Shown in pieces: positions 39,707 to 51,770 of a stretch of DNA of 64,000 nt. The notes beneath the pieces were generated by a model. The model was given only the letters and a program-made list of their open reading frames with translations, made no database searches and was not told the origin of the DNA. Origin of the DNA: Albula goreensis (Eukaryota; Chordata; Actinopteri; Albuliformes; Albulidae); the NCBI GenBank assembly GCA_022829145.1, contig CM040753.1:17996384-18060383 (forward strand), read 5' to 3'. The position numbers and the translations under genes are program-made. Each line of letters starts with the position of its first letter. The first letter of the stretch is position 1.

Positions 39707-40997
39707 CTGTTGTTGTCACAGTTAAGAGAGAGACAGAGCGATAGAGAATGAGAGAGTGAGAGAGAGAGAGTGAGAGAGTGAGTAAGAAAGAGAAAGAGAG
39801 AGCATGTTGGGGAAACAGAAGGGGAGGATATCTCTATTGTATCCAGACCTCCTGCTCTTTCCCCTGTGTTAGAGGATGATATTAAATGGCAGAAGGGATT
39901 GCATCATTCTTTCAGTGGTATAAAGTTCTGGTGGTCTATGTCAGTACACAGTACATTCTTCAAAAATGATCTGCAATAATTAGGTGTGTGATGTTAAAAT
40001 GTATTTCAAGTTAAGCGTGGCTGTGAAAGAAATCATCTCATTGTTGCCAAACAACCTATTGTTACTATTCAACAATTCCACCACTATTCATTATCATCAC
40101 CCATACCAAACTTGCATTACCTGTGACCAGCTGCCAATAAGGGCAAGGCCCACACTGAAAACTATGCTGTAATCTATTGAAAATCCAGGCAAAATCTGTT
40201 TAATAACTTAGTTTGTGTACAGTCTGGATCTTGCTCTGGTTGCTTGTCTTGCTCTACCTGGTTCTCACTCCCTCTCATGGTTGATTGGCAGTAGTGCCTG
40301 CCACATCACAAAGGGGGTTTTTTTGTGAAATGCATCACAGGGTTTTTGGGCCTTTTTCAAACAGTGCACATTAAAGAGTACAATTTCATGTAAGGATAGT
40401 TACTATTCTCAGTGTCGGCAATGCCATTATTACTGGCATCGAAAGCACGAGCTGTCTTCGTTCACAGAATTATCCATGGCATCGCTAGCCATCTAACTTT
40501 TTCCCCAACCTTCTGAGCTGCAGACAGGTGCAGCTGTTGGTTTGAAATGTGAAATTTCAGCAATGGTTGCCAGCATTGCCACCTCTGGCATTGTATACTT
40601 TCATGTGTTTATACCTGCACCACTTCTCCACCACTGATATTTCAGTTTCACAGATTAACTGTTACTGTATGCTTCAGAAATCTAACTGTATAACAGTATA
40701 TAACCTTATGACAGTTTTCGACAGTCTGACTACCCGTGAGATTTACTTTTCATGGCTGAGAGACGGCAGTGAAGGCAAAAAAAGTAAGTCCCACAGGTGA
40801 AATATGAGACATGACAGGTTTGTGTATTTGAATTATAATTGATATGTTGCTTGCTTTAGTGCAAACACCTACAAACACAGTCACTGTACCCACAGCCTGC
40901 CTTGGGTAAAGTACACACACATTCAGACTCACATACGATTTCCACACATTGACCCCTTCAGGAATTAACAGAGACCCAGCCTCATTTATGTCAAAAT
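38884..40997. other. Intergenic with several microsatellites
   Basis: Holds (GT)n (39188-39212), (GA)n (39307-39338), (TTA)n (39668-39704) and an imperfect GA tract (39725-39805). The rest is unique AT-rich sequence with no gene. Confidence 0.6.
39668..39704. repeat. (TTA)n microsatellite
   Basis: About twelve ATT units. Confidence 0.96.
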
Positions 40998-41152
40998 GCT
41001 GTCTTGGAGGGCTATGGTGTCTGCAGGTTTTAGTGGTTTCCTTTCAATCAGCAGCCAATTTAGGTCTTGGAAACAAGTTGTGTGGCACTACAGTGCTGAA
41101 ATACACCTACAAAGATATTGTGGCTTTCCAGAACTAGTACTTGACAATCCTG
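40998..41152. mobile_element. Non-autonomous DNA-type repeat with inverted ends
   Basis: Begins GTCTTGGAGGGCTATGGTGT and ends TGTGGCTTTCCAGAACTAG, imperfect inverted complements. The interior CAATCAGCAGCCAATTTAGG and CTTGGAAACAAGTTGTGTGG match a repeat that recurs in fish genomes (from memory). A truncated relative is at 25313. No coding capacity. Confidence 0.6.
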
Positions 41153-41435
41153 CCCCATACATTCTTTCACCATACTCTATGATGGACTGTCACTAACATG
41201 CAACATGAATTACACAAATTATCGATTATTTTGAATGCAGATTCCATGTTTAGATTTGTCCTCAACAAAGTTTACAAGAGGTGAGCTTTTTTCTTTTCTC
41301 ACCAAATCGGAAATACTATCTTTTCTGTTTTATTTTTCTTCTCCCTGGAAATGATCTCTCTGACAATATGATGCTGCCACCAGATGCATTTTTGCAACTC
41401 TCTCCATTTCAGTCTTTTTCTTAAGTGTACACTCA

Positions 41436-41555
41436 GGGCAGTATGGTACTTTGGTTAAAGAACTGGCCTTGTAATGTTAGGGTTGCAGGTGACTTGTACC
41501 CCTGAGCCAAGTACTTAGCCTGATTTGCATAAAGAAGAAATATCCAACTGAATGG
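41436..41555 (+). mobile_element. tRNA-derived SINE, 3'-truncated
   Basis: GGCAGTATGGTACTTTGGTT followed by AAAGAACTGGCCTTGTAATG and GGGTTGCAGGT corresponds to the tRNA-like head (A-box region, then a B-box remnant) of the common teleost SINE. TGTACCCCTGAGCCAAGTAC, CTTAGCCTGATTTGCATAAA and TATCCAACTGAATGG follow the usual body. The second half of the B-box is deleted. Same family as the copy at 16811. Confidence 0.75.
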
Positions 41556-41572
41556 TTTCCTTCACTCACTTC

Positions 41573-41765
41573 ATTAGCTACCTGTTACAACTGGAGATCA
41601 AAAGCCCTAGTGCTTGCCTACAGAACAGCAAATGGAAGAACTCCATCAAAGTTCAGACCACCTCAGAACATACCAGGAAGGCCTCTATAATACAGCATTG
41701 GATACAATACAGAACTGTCACCGACTATCCTCCAAGATAAACTTAACACTCAATTCTTCAGGGTG
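41573..41765 (+). pseudogene. Possible LINE C-terminal fragment (L2-like)
   Basis: TTACAACTGGAGATCAAAAG followed by a frame reading ALVLAYRTANGRTPSKF resembles the (L/V)LTYKALNG.AP.YL segment found C-terminal to the reverse transcriptase in L2/CR1 LINEs. Only this short block supports it. Confidence 0.4.
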
Positions 41766-42340
41766 CATTTTGTCTCACCTAGAATCTTTAACATCAAGAA
41801 TTTGTTAATTTAGATGTTGTAATTAATGGCATGTGGTATTTATAACATTTATCTTGGCTTTTGTCAAGGTGATAGCTTAATCAATTACATTAGTGAAGTT
41901 ATACCTTCACTTTGAGATCTAGGAGAAATGTTGGGGCAGCACACACACTCGATTGACTGACAATGAAATGTGCAGACAAGAGGAACAACATTTTTGCTTA
42001 ATTACCCAGGCTATCATTTGTTTTAATATTTGTATATTCATTTCAGAAGTTCATTCAAACTCAAAATGTTCAAACTTATGGAATAACAATACAATATATA
42101 ATTGTATATTAAACATTTTATTGTTTGATTTTGATTGGTTAAAAGTTATGCATGACATCCTGACATCAATTCATCAATGTGTTTTGCAAATTCCCCTTAA
42201 GAGTGTTTGGGAAACCCATGTGCAGAGAGAATGTTCATTGATTAAGAATCTCATGAGCATATTTGTTGATCTTAAGATCCAACATTATTTCAAACCCACA
42301 CAAGGTTTGTGCCGCTGTTTTTCAGTACTCTTCTGGATGC
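41766..42340. other. Intergenic, no gene seen
   Basis: AT-rich. It may be the rest of a degraded LINE, since an L2-type tail follows. Confidence 0.4.
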
Positions 42341-42415
42341 ACTTAAATTCTCTTGCATTTTAAGTCACTTTGGAATTACGGTGTCTGTTAAGTGCCTTTA
42401 ATCTATTGTATGAAA
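42341..42415 (+). mobile_element. L2-type LINE/SINE 3' tail
   Basis: TAAGTCACTTTGGAATTACG followed by GTGTCTGTTAAGTGCCTTTA matches the consensus tail AAGTC.CTTTGGATAAA.GTGTCTGCTAA.TGCC of fish L2 LINEs and their SINEs. Confidence 0.65.
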
Positions 42416-43035
42416 AACAAATGTTGAGTATGTTCCTCTGGATCTCCTGTCAGGGTATGTATGTGTGTAATGTGATCTGACTTATGCCTGCAGATTTCTT
42501 GAGGGTTGTTTTGGGATTTATCAAATCTAGTAGCTACCCATTGGTTTATTAGCTAAGCATACCACAAGTACAACCAAGCAAGAATCTCAGAGCTCATATT
42601 TCTTCTCGGCTCTGCAAGTGACTCATTGTGAGAAAAAGTGGAGCTGTGAGAGAGGGGAAAAGAGTGGGAAAGGGAGGAGAGAGGAGGCGAGTCTCTCTGG
42701 CAGCAGTGGGCAGTTCCCATCGCTGAGCTTCCTGCCTGTTCCCCATATCAATCTACCAGGTGACAGTGCAGGGCAGGGACGGCTGGGAATACAAACAGCT
42801 GCGGGCACGCAACCTCACTTCCTCTTCCTCTTCCCCACTACGCTGCTGCGGACCCACTGCCTGCTCAGTCCCGCTCAGGCACGGCCAGGATTGCCACTTC
42901 CTCCTGTTACACAAACACCCCAGAAACCCGCTGTCCCGACAACAAAAACACCACATCATAACAGATGATAAAATACATCGGGAGAAATGGAACAAGAGGA
43001 AGGAGTGAACACTGGGGAAACAGGCCAAATATACA
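42416..43035. other. Intergenic, no gene seen
   Basis: Mixed sequence, GC-richer at about 42700-42960. Open frames on both strands here show no similarity to known proteins. Confidence 0.5.
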
Positions 43036-43380
43036 GAGATTTGTCAGTCATTATGTTTGGATGGATTGGGAATATTTCAAAAGATATCCAGAGTGTGCAT
43101 GCTAAAAACATGTCTGTCATTAATTTTATATATGGAGCATCTTATGTCTGGATTGGGAATGTTTCTCCATGTATCAGGTCCTGCTTCTGAAAATCTATCT
43201 GCTCCCATATGTATCCCAGAGACATCTGGACATAAGAAATGACCATGTATGATATGCAAAGGAATCTAAGGAAAACATACATCTGGGAGTTCAATCTGGA
43301 TTTCACTTTTGTCTTGATATAGTGAATAACAAAATTACAAATATATTCAGAAGTGAATTTCAGCATATAGGTGAGACAAT
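43036..43380. mobile_element. Unnamed interspersed repeat, copy 2
   Basis: Diverged copy of the sequence at 11662-11990. Internally it repeats GGATTGGGAATATTTC and GGATTGGGAATGTTTC about 90 bases apart, so the unit itself may be a partial tandem. Confidence 0.6.
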
Positions 43381-43411
43381 ATCTATTGAATCTGGAAAAT
43401 GCCAGTGCTGA

Positions 43412-44060
43412 TGGTTGGTATCAGCCCCACTGGGAGACACACAATTGGCTATAGCGTTGCCCAGGGAGGGAGGGATTCATTCTGCGGACATGATTGTGTG
43501 ACATCTCCAACCAGTGACCCCTGCTGGTCAGTCTGGAATCCACGGCCTACTTCACACAAAGCTGAACATGGACTGTCTTCCACCAACTGATGTCTGTCCC
43601 AGCTGTGTGAAAGTAAGTAGTAGATGATGATGCATGCTTTGACAGGAGAATGAAAATATTTTCATGCTCTCCACCACTGGTTGCAAGGGTTGTAGAAATG
43701 AGTCTGGCACAGAGAATGAGATTGACTAAGTCCAAAGCATTTCACTCTGGCTGTGTGGATCCTAAGACTGGTGAATGGGCTGGTGGACAGAGTAGGCAGA
43801 TAGGGAAAGGTTGAACTGGCAGATTTGTGCAGGGAGAAGTAGAATTTGGTCATCCATATACCCTCCTGTCTCAATTGGGGCAACTAGTCACCCATGGAAT
43901 GGTTTTATTTGCAGGGAAGGTAAATAGGAATATACATAAAAGGTGGTTTTCTGGAGGGAGAAACAGGATATCAGTTGGAAGGATTATGCTATATTTTCAG
44001 AATATCCCATCTGAACCAGGGAAATTTGTCACCCACTGTCACAGGGATAGGGTTAAAAGA
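43412..44060. mobile_element. Interspersed repeat (SINE-type), longer copy
   Basis: Starts with TATAGCGTTGCCCAGGGAGG, continues through CCAGTGACCCCTGCTGGTCA and ACTGATGTCTGTCCCAGCTG, then GATGCATGCTTTGACAGGAG. These words recur as a unit in fish genomes (from memory) and the first part matches 4755-4870. The right boundary is unclear. Confidence 0.45.
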
Positions 44061-46722
44061 AAAAAAATGTCTACGGGAGAGTTGAGACTGTGTGGGATGA
44101 TTCAGTGAAACCTAAAATGCAATGCAATAATGTCTCTTAAGAATGAATGGAGAGGCATGCTGGATCTCTGATGTACCCCATGAGCACTATTATTTTCTTT
44201 TCATTACTCCAATACTTATGCATTTTTGCTCTTCTCCTTTCCCCCGCTCACCACCAACTCCACTCAAGATAAGCTTTCTTTCCACACAGACCTCCCTCCT
44301 CACCACCCCCTAACTCTTCACTCTCGTTCTCAGCAGTATCTAAACACTGTCATTTAATGTTTTCTCATTCACTTTTTTCTCAGCTGTGTTCTTTGTCCCT
44401 TCCAACCCCACTGCCCACCCACCTCCACCCCACCTGAAAAAAATTATGATAAAGACAAAAATCACTCTGGGTCATGACTCACGAAGGTGTCATTATGACC
44501 CCCAACACTTCCCCCACCACCCCACCTTTAGACCCAAGCCAGATGCCCCTTCTACTCTCAAAATAACCTCTCTGCCTTGCAATCTCAGGCCACTTCAACC
44601 CCCCCCCAGGTCTATCCACTCAGTGGGGGTGGCCATTGTTTCACTGGAGCTTTTATTTCTTTATGCCTAACATGTTTTAAATAATGCGAATTAGAGTGGG
44701 CTTTATCATCTTTTTTCCCCTCCTTTTCAGTCTCTTTTAGCTTTGAACTCTGGGAGCTTAAAACTGCAACCCTCTTGAGAGCGCCTCTATGCTTTCCATC
44801 TCGAATACGCGGTGCACACTCACACAAACGGATGCACCATTTAGCACAACCTCCTCCCCCCCACACACACACACATACACGCTGCCACTGCTTCATTCTG
44901 CCCAAAAATTTGTCCCGCTATTGGTATTAGAAGGGAAGGAAACATTTGAATGTGTGCATGAGTTTATACACATGTATATCTGAGTGCATGTGTATGCATG
45001 TGTGTTTGTATGCTGATAAACGCACATATGTGTATGTTCGTTGTAAGTGTCTGTATACCGAGGTTGTTAACAGAGGTTTGTCACATGCAAAGGGCACCCA
45101 TGAACACAGACACACATGCTTTCACAAATTACATGATTGAATAACCCGATCTTCAGAGATGCTTTTTTGTTAAATATGTGTATGTCAGCAACACTCAAAG
45201 CAAGGCCATTAAATGCTGTTATTATTGCAGTTTTCTGAGATGAATAGCAGCCCAGGAAAAGAGGGAAGGGAAGACTCACCCATACAACAAGGAAGACAAA
45301 GGTCTACCCCCGTTCTCTTTCCAAAGGCCTTCCCTGCTTCCTAAAGCACAAATGATGAGAGCGCAGAATCGAGGGTCGATCAAACCCTCAAACGCAGTGT
45401 ATTGACTCCTCTGCGTACCCCCAATCTCACAGCTGTGAGCCACAAGGAAGCATCCCTACATCTTCTCTAGCTTCATAACTTGTCCATTTATGTTAAATGT
45501 ACTTTTATTTGTTGACCAGTTTCTTTTATGCAGAACAATTTACAAAAGTGCTTGCAAAAAATCTAACAAGCTGAGGCCATAAGGTGCCAGTGTCAAAAAA
45601 AATAATAATATTGATTTCATTAGTTTACAAGCATGATTAACAGCAGTCATGCAGCTGAACATACAGTGCTTAAAACAAAGCCAATCGGTGAAGGGCAGAA
45701 TGATACATGCTGCCAAAAATCGACCCCAAAAAAACTTGAGAGGAGCAGCAGGTCATACTGAATGTGATAGGAAATCAGCCCATGAGTATTTTCCTTAGTC
45801 AAGCAAACTGAAATTTCCTGTTGTGGCACCCTATGCTTTTGTTCTATACACCAAGGAACTTTAGAAAATTTGATAACTGTTTTTTTTCTAATATGTGATA
45901 ACGGTTTTAGAGCTCATTTAAAAAGTGACATCTTAATTTGTTGTATCCCATTGTGTTGAGTTATTGGTGAAGGAAATTTGTCTTCTGTCATCTATCCCCC
46001 CGCCTCCCCGCCTGCTTGCATGCTCTGTTCCTGTTACTCCCTCCGGCTGGCTTCTATTGAGCATAAGTTTGAGAGGGAAAGTGCCAAGGGGAAAGGTTCT
46101 TGAGCCGGTGGAATATTAAGTGTCTTGAGTCATCCGGGGAACTTTAGTCTCCATTGTACCCCTATTCGGGATCTGTCAGACTGTGTGCTCCCTCAGCGGG
46201 ATCGCTTCAAAGCAAGGTGGAGGGCGGGTTCAGAGGGAGAACTTGGGCTCTCTCCCCGTCCATTGCCTCTTCACATGAGTGTCTGACTCTATTTACGGTG
46301 GGTCTTTGTAGCTGGGTGGCCGCTTCACAGGTGCACAGAACTTTGAAACAATAGATAAGGGAATGAACAAAGAAGACACATTTCATTTATTCATGAAAGA
46401 TAGCAAATCTGTCGTAATGCACACATATGTTTTTCACTTAGGCAGTATGATTTACCATATCTATCACTTGATCTTTTCGTTAGATAACGTCGGGTTCAAC
46501 CGATAAACGTCTTTTAATTAGTTTTTAATTTCCAAATAATGCTATTATTTGAAGCCACGGCAATGGAATGAAAGAGATAATAGATTTTACCTCTGCCAGA
46601 AACATCTGCAGTCGGTATCCAGGACATCTGATAATAATAAGATGACCAATAAAAACTGATCAATAGTAGATCCAGGGTTTTGTCTATAAACTCGTGGTCC
46701 ATTGACAAAACCTATGTATCTG
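44061..46722. other. Intergenic with candidate regulatory blocks
   Basis: No gene. C-rich sequence (44230-44620), short CA (about 44860-44880) and degenerate GT (44950-45060). The blocks about 45330-45470 and 46080-46340 are complex unique sequence of conserved-element character. Confidence 0.5.
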
Positions 46723-46828
<106 letters not shown>

Positions 46829-47848
46829 CACGGTTGGCTGCATTTTTAGCTTGTTGCTTTTCCCCATCCGTCTATTTTTTAGTTGTGAGTCTCGGCCCAC
46901 AGCGCACGAGAGGGAGGGAAACACCGACGACATGGACAGGACGTCTGATGGCGAATCCAGCTGAGCAAACACAAAAGTACCCATGCAACACTACGAACCT
47001 GGGAGTTGGGAAAAATATGCAGGTCTGCGAAAAGGTCAGATTCCTCACCATATCTAATTCAATTTCACAAACTGTAAGAAAACACTGCACAGCGCCCCAC
47101 TTAGTTTTTCTACATATGCGCCATTCGCTTTTCTGGAGAAGCAGTGGATGTCTCATTAGGTTGGCTAAATAGGCTAAGGTAATTTTCTGACTGCCACTCT
47201 TTGTTGTGTCCTACAATTATAATTGCTAAATCAAGTTAAAATTACTGTAGTGCTAGTGATAAAGAGTCGAATTCTGGAACCTCCAATAGACACGAAAGGC
47301 TACTCGGACGGTGGTCTGGTCAGTTCTGGTAAAGACATTAGTGCTGAGCTAAGGGCCGACGGGGAGTCGCATAGACAGCGCTCACTTCTCTAAATAAACA
47401 TTAGTCTTAAAAAGTTTGGCCTCACGACCCCAGGCTGATCGCATTTCACTCCGGATAGTAAACTTCATTTTTATCGTCGAGTTTTCCATTCTTTCCGAAA
47501 ACAGACTGACATTCAGAAAGGATTGAATATCCAACTTAACCGAGTCTCTCTTTCCTCTGACTTGGGCCCACTTGCGTCCTTGAGATCTATTTTCTAGTGC
47601 AATATGGACCAATTAAAATCGGTACAGAAATGTGTTTTATTTTCTCTTACCTAGAAGAAAAGGGATTATTAAAGGGATTCATTATATCAGTTTGTGCCCT
47701 TGAGTGAAATTAACCCGAAAACCAACACAGTTATTTGTTTAGTTGGATCTGACACAAAGGAAATTTGGCAGACTGATTCGCAAAAAATATCTGAAAGTTT
47801 TCACACTCAATGTGCAACTACTTTTATACCACTTAAGCTCATATCCAA

Positions 47849-47851
<3 letters not shown>
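46829..47851. other. Intergenic, no gene seen
   Basis: Unique sequence with scattered CpG. Open frames on both strands (about 46834-47172) are without similarity. Confidence 0.55.
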
Positions 47852-47939
<88 letters not shown>

Positions 47940-47942
47940 TGT
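47852..47942. repeat. (GT)n microsatellite
   Basis: About 42 GT units. Confidence 0.98.
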
Positions 47943-48429
47943 TTTTGAAAGGGAGAGGGAGAGCAATTGTGATGGTGGTACCTCTTCAGTGAGCTTGTTT
48001 CCTCCACATGGCTGTCTCGTTGTCTGTCTGTGAAGGTGCGTTCGTGTGTATACACAAGACTCATGTTTGTATGGGCATGCGCGTATGCACGTGTGGAAGT
48101 TGCTACAGCTGAAGAAATTGGTTTACAACACAATATTCTGATGCCTTACATTTCTAATGTCTATTTGTCAAAATACAAAATTATAAAAACATTTCAAACT
48201 TCACTCACGGCATTTGAACTTTAACAAAGCTACTGTTGGATTTGCCATGACCGAAAAATATCCTTTTATTGTATAAATGATCATAGAAATATTATAAAAA
48301 TAATATTATTTCACTTGATACATAGCCGTTTAGTATTTCACTTGATGAACAAGAATTTAAATATCGCATTTAGTTTCGATTTCTTACTCTAACTCTGCCC
48401 TCTACTTTCTGTCCTTAAGTATTTTGAAG
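47943..48429. other. Intergenic, no gene seen
   Basis: Begins purine-rich, then AT-rich unique sequence. Confidence 0.6.
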
Positions 48430-48612
48430 GGATGTTGGTAGACTTGAGGTACTACTGGCCCACAGGCCCCCAGCGCTCACATCCTTACACTTGCAATTTA
48501 TGATTCATGGCAAAAATCCTGTTTTTTTTCATGAACATTTACTGGGGCACAAAAAAAAAATTATTACTGCGGCATGTGTCCCAGTAAATAGGGTCTGCTG
48601 ACGCCCCTGGTA
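48430..48612. mobile_element. Inverted-repeat fragment, probable DNA-element remnant
   Basis: ATTTACTGGGGCACA (48537-48551) and TGTGTCCCAGTAAAT (48575-48589) are inverted complements with one mismatch around an A-rich/TTATTACTGCGG loop, next to GCTGACGCCCCTGG. The composition and palindrome suggest a decayed non-autonomous DNA transposon. The outer limits are a guess. Confidence 0.4.
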
Positions 48613-49393
48613 TTTTGTATATTCTGTTGTCAAAAATTATAGTGTATATAGGTAACTTTAAGATTGGAACATTGCATTGTATGTGACTTGACCGTGCAAG
48701 AGTACAGGAAACTTAATTCGGTTAGCGACGCCTTTAATGTCCCCAGCTCAAAACTAAAATATAGGAATGAATGAACGAGTTAATAGATGAGATATTTACT
48801 TTTAAAAAAATGCATGCACCAAAATACTTGCAAGATGACATACATATGTGTCAAGTAGGCTTAACTTTATTTTTTATGAGACGGGACTACATACATAGAA
48901 CTAAAAGGTATATAGTCTTTGAACCCAATAGCCCTAACGCATTAGTTAGTTTTGCACGGAGCTTTGCCGTTTTGAGTTTCCTCTCCCTGATTTCCTGAGA
49001 TATCAGTGAAAGGTGTGCCAGGAGCAGGGGGATGTGATAGAGAGGGGGATAATGACTCGAGGGAGGAGTGAGACAGTAACAGGACAGTTCCACGCGCTAG
49101 GGTTTAGATCTAGAGGAAACAAGACCTCCCACTTATGCCATAGCTCGAGCGATTGCACGCAATAAACCAAAAGTGACGCAATAAACCAGATTGTTTCTCG
49201 CATCATTGATAACAGAGTCTAAGTGTTATGATTTTTTTGTACATGCGCTGTAGCTTTTTTAAGTGAGTAGTTGGTTACATAAAAGGCCCCCACAGCTCTA
49301 TCCCTAGACGCCCATCCGGCTGTCTCGTGCACATACTTCCTCCACTGTGTCAAGGAAACTAATACCGTTGCCCCTATATTGGTGTTGTAGGTA
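48613..49393. other. Intergenic, no gene seen
   Basis: AT-rich unique sequence. Confidence 0.6.
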
Positions 49394-49419
49394 TTGGTGG
49401 AGGTGGAGGTGGTGGTGGT

Positions 49420-49515
<96 letters not shown>

Positions 49516-49519
49516 CGCA
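49394..49519. repeat. (GGT)n-(GT)n-(GC)n compound repeat
   Basis: GGTGGAGGTGGTGG-type units run into about 45 GT units and then GCGCGCGCGCGC, so about 100 bases alternate purine and pyrimidine. Confidence 0.97.
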
Positions 49520-51676
49520 TGTGAGAAGAGGGGGCTGCAGCTGCGCCTCTCTATCAGGATAATAGCTGGAGGGTCACATGTTAAACTCTCTCCCGTTATT
49601 AACGTTAATATTGCGGCGTCCCACAGTGCTGCGACAGTTTAGCAATAGGCTAAACACATCCAAGGAGCGGCCCACTCCATGCCAAATGATCCGACTGGGG
49701 AGGCCACATAAGGATGGGGTGGATAGGTTGTCATGGAGATTACAATTATAATTGAAAGCGCATAGCCTGCATCACGTCTCGTGGGTGCTTATTGAAAAGG
49801 GCGGAAAGGATTGGCCATTATTCGCATCAGGTAATAGGCCTAGCTGACTGATTGGTCTTCCCACCAATAATATGCTGTAAACCACGGTGGTCTGTTTACC
49901 GTCCGGTGTCCACAGAAAAAGGTACGTGTCTTTCATGCCTTCCATGCGAGGGACGTTATGACTGCGGCAGGTGACAGTTAGCCCGTCACACCGTGTCAAA
50001 AGGCCCGGGTAGTGCAGTTCCAAAGTTAATATTATTTTTTCAGAGAAAGAGGATTTACCCATACTAAATTAATTAACACGAGGATTCCTTTGTCAACTTC
50101 AAAAACATCGTCAGAATATAGGTGGTGGGAGGGATTTTAAGCCTGTTATGATAAAGAGAGACGGAGAGAGAAACAAGGGGGTGTCCTGATTTATTGCTGC
50201 CGCTCATCTCTTCTCTCCTCCATTCTGTGGGGTGTCTTGGGACACCGCCAGCGACATTCCTACACTGTGTGGGCGCAGTGTCCCAGTCTGTTAGTTTCAC
50301 CACCTCACTGGAAACGGTATGCGGCTGCTAAAGGAAAAGTGGAAAGGCCAGAGGCCTTGGGAGGAGCATGCACAGATGACGCAGGCAGAGGTGGAATTTG
50401 GGGCACAACAGAACCAGAGCCTTTACCTGACACTGGTACACTAACGTATCTAATCATCGATCAAACACCTGGGCCCAGATTCGATCTTCCCTCACTGTCC
50501 TTTGTCCCTAAATCCGAGTAACAAGTAGCGAAACTGGAATTTGTGTCACAAATTTGGCAGTCAGCAAAATTTATAAAACATGCTTTTAATGGTTAAATTG
50601 TCACTACTAGTTAAATTTGGCGTATTAGGGATACATAGGCTGGTAAGTATAAGTACTAGTAACTTTCGTGTTACTTGCAGGATAAGCAGTTAATTCGTTT
50701 TTCCTGTTTTAAATAAGTAGGCTATGAAATTGACTGTGCTGTCGATTTAATTAAGCGATTTAGATTACTGTTTCTGGGTGGATTTCGTTTTCCTGTGTGA
50801 GAATTCATAAAGCATTGTTTTCTTTCAAACGGAAATCAACATAATGTTTGTAAAGGATAACTTCTGTTAAAAGACGAAACCATGTGAATAAATAAGCCAA
50901 GTCTTTACCCTGTAGTTTTAACTTCAGAAACAAGGAGATATAGAAGAAAACTGACAGAAGACAGAAAATTGTCACCTGTCCCGTCTATTTCTTGCTGGGG
51001 ACAAGGTTTGGTTAGCGCCTCCCACCCCGTGCAATACTTCCTTCGGAGCAGGTGCGTAAATAAAGTGACTGTGTTGTTTATATTTGTTGCTTATATTTAT
51101 TGCCTAATGAAACGATACTGTACTACATAGTATGTTTTGAACACTGGCTTGGAACTTTTTAAAACAGAAACCTAAGTAACTGACACAACAGCAACATTTT
51201 CGACTCAGTAATATGTATGTCATATTTTCATATCGTATTTATCTCTGAAAGATCTTACAAATGCGTTTGCACACACTCCCCGAAAACCTGCACAGTCACG
51301 CTCGCGCGCTCGCACGCACATACAGTAATAGCTTTTTTCCTTTATTGAGAGGAGGCTAAATTAGCATAAGAAAGAATGGGATGGGTTGGATCAAAGCTGG
51401 AAAGGAGTGGCAGATCATCCAAGCACCTGTTGTTTCCAAAAGTTTACGTTCAACTTTGCTTGTTTGGTTTATGATCTGAATCTTTTCACACAACAACATG
51501 GAAATGTGGGTACATTTCTAACAAGTAAATAGACAAAATAGAAAAGCGTATATATTACGGACGGATATTTCATCATATTGGATTAATAATCCTAAAAAAA
51601 TATAATGATGTTAATAACTTTGCGATTGCATCTTTTTGTTGTTCTTAACATCGACAAAATATCTATAACAACAGCA
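49520..51676. other. Intergenic with a FOX-motif dyad
   Basis: No gene. Complex, CpG-containing sequence at about 49600-50060 and 50200-50520, then AT-rich. Confidence 0.5.
49877..49899. promoter_or_regulatory. Inverted forkhead-site pair
   Basis: GTAAACCAC and GTGG(TCTG)TTTAC flank one base. The outer parts are two opposed forkhead cores (GTAAAC and TGTTTAC); the inner parts are RUNX-like AACCAC and GTGGT. It lies about 9 kb downstream of foxd2 in unique sequence. Function inferred only. Confidence 0.35.
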
Positions 51677-51770
51677 ACTATAATAATAATAATAATGATA
51701 ATAATAATAATAATTGTTATTATTATTGTTGTTGTTGTTATTCTTATTATTATTAGTAGTAGTAGTAGTC
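51677..51770. repeat. AAT/ATT compound microsatellite
   Basis: (ATA/ATG)n running into (TTG/TTA)n and (GTA)n. Confidence 0.92.
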
